DNA of 64,000 bases from Neoarius graeffei (lineage: Eukaryota; Chordata; Actinopteri; Siluriformes; Ariidae), in NCBI RefSeq assembly GCF_027579695.1, contig NC_083577.1, positions 34,627,698 through 34,691,697 of the forward strand. Direction: 5' to 3'. Of this stretch, positions 63,677-64,000 are shown piece by piece; position 1 is the first letter of the stretch, and every line of letters begins with the position of its first letter. The notes below the pieces were generated by a model. That model did no database searches. It was given only the letters and a program-made list of their open reading frames with translations, and was not told where the DNA came from. The position numbers were made by a program, and so were the translations under genes.

Positions 63677-64000
63677 CTAAGATTCTCCTCATATAATAAA
63701 TCCTCAAAGTACTCTTTCCACCTTCTTAATACACTTTTTGTCAGCACATTTCCATCTTTCATCACTCTTACCTGCTGTACATCCCTCGCTTCCCTGTTTC
63801 TCTGCCTAGCTAGTCTGTACAGGTCTCTCTCTCCTTCTTTGGTCTCCAGTCTTTCGTACAACTCCTGATATGCATCTGCTTTCGCCTTCGCTACCGCCCT
63901 TTTTGCCTTCTGTCTCACCTCTCTGTATAACCGCCTGCTTTCCTCATCTCTCTGATCGTCCCAATTCTTCTTTGCTAGCCTCTTCTCTTTTATAATTTCC
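63677..64000 (-). pseudogene. RTE-type LINE coding fragment upstream of the polymerase
   Basis: It reads RQKAKRAVAKAKADAYQELY, TKEGERDLYRLARQRNREAR and RRWKEYFEDLLYEEN, the linker between endonuclease and reverse transcriptase in RTE-type elements. It continues off the right edge. Confidence 0.75.

Larger units (their letters stand above)
62126..64000 (-). mobile_element. RTE-type LINE, split by a 1-kb DNA element, runs off the window
   Basis: Coding similarity on the minus strand occurs at 63677-64000 and resumes at 62126-62626 after the nested element. The order (linker, then finger, then palm) matches a single retrotransposon copy with frameshifts. Confidence 0.75.

Noticed and set aside
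57550..64000. Search for further upstream idh1 exons
   Set aside because: No segment resembling the N-terminal half of IDH1 with splice sites was found. Those exons are presumably beyond the right edge.

Overview
This is vertebrate nuclear DNA, almost certainly from a teleost fish. The evidence is spliced host exons, dense tRNA-derived SINEs of the DANA/Mermaid type, many Tc1-like elements, and THAP-encoding DNA transposons. The SINE and Tc1 repertoire reminds me of catfishes (Siluriformes), but the sequence alone does not settle the order.

Only two host genes are recognisable, both on the minus strand. The first coding exon of plekhm3 lies at 3155-3605. The last four coding exons of idh1 (cytosolic/peroxisomal NADP-isocitrate dehydrogenase) lie at 57398-57549, 53562-53702, 53222-53384 and 48921-49014. 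The earlier idh1 exons are not visible and probably lie beyond the right edge. The order and orientation match the PLEKHM3-IDH1 neighbourhood of human chromosome 2q33-34, so this is a conserved-synteny block whose spacer has filled with transposons.

Layout. 0-2 kb: a tandem array of ten ~169-bp units ending in a hairpin, in a plekhm3 intron. 2-4.6 kb: plekhm3 exon and flanks. 4.6-12.3 kb: TTAA-flanked THAP-encoding (Kolobok-like) elements with nested SINE and Harbinger-like insertions. 12.3-17.3 kb: two more hairpin-ended tandem-unit elements, hosting an apparently intact Tc1-like transposon and a hAT-like insertion, with an L2-type LINE end between them. 17.4-31.2 kb: a mosaic of non-autonomous elements and SINEs. 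31.2-32.2 and 35.3-36.2 kb: islands with no repeat signature. 32.3-33.9 kb: a Tc1-like element with two stop codons. 36.2-43.1 kb: hAT elements with clear 8-bp target duplications. 43.8-46.9 kb: an ISL2EU-like element with convergent THAP and YqaJ-type exons, split by a fold-back Tc1-like element and a SINE. 46.9-48.2 kb: a SINE split by a Harbinger-like element. 48.3-57.5 kb: idh1. 57.6-64 kb: hAT, RTE-type LINE and SINE remnants.

The two host genes do not act together biochemically. Most of the window is best read as layers of insertions whose order of arrival can be deduced from target duplications. I found no undescribed cellular system. The most interesting items are structural: a fold-back Tc1-like element carrying its transposase 3' end at both termini, the ISL2EU-like element and a second copy of its exon inside a hAT-type element, and three unrelated tandem-unit elements with the same hairpin-ended architecture. 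All family names come from pattern recognition; no database search was run.
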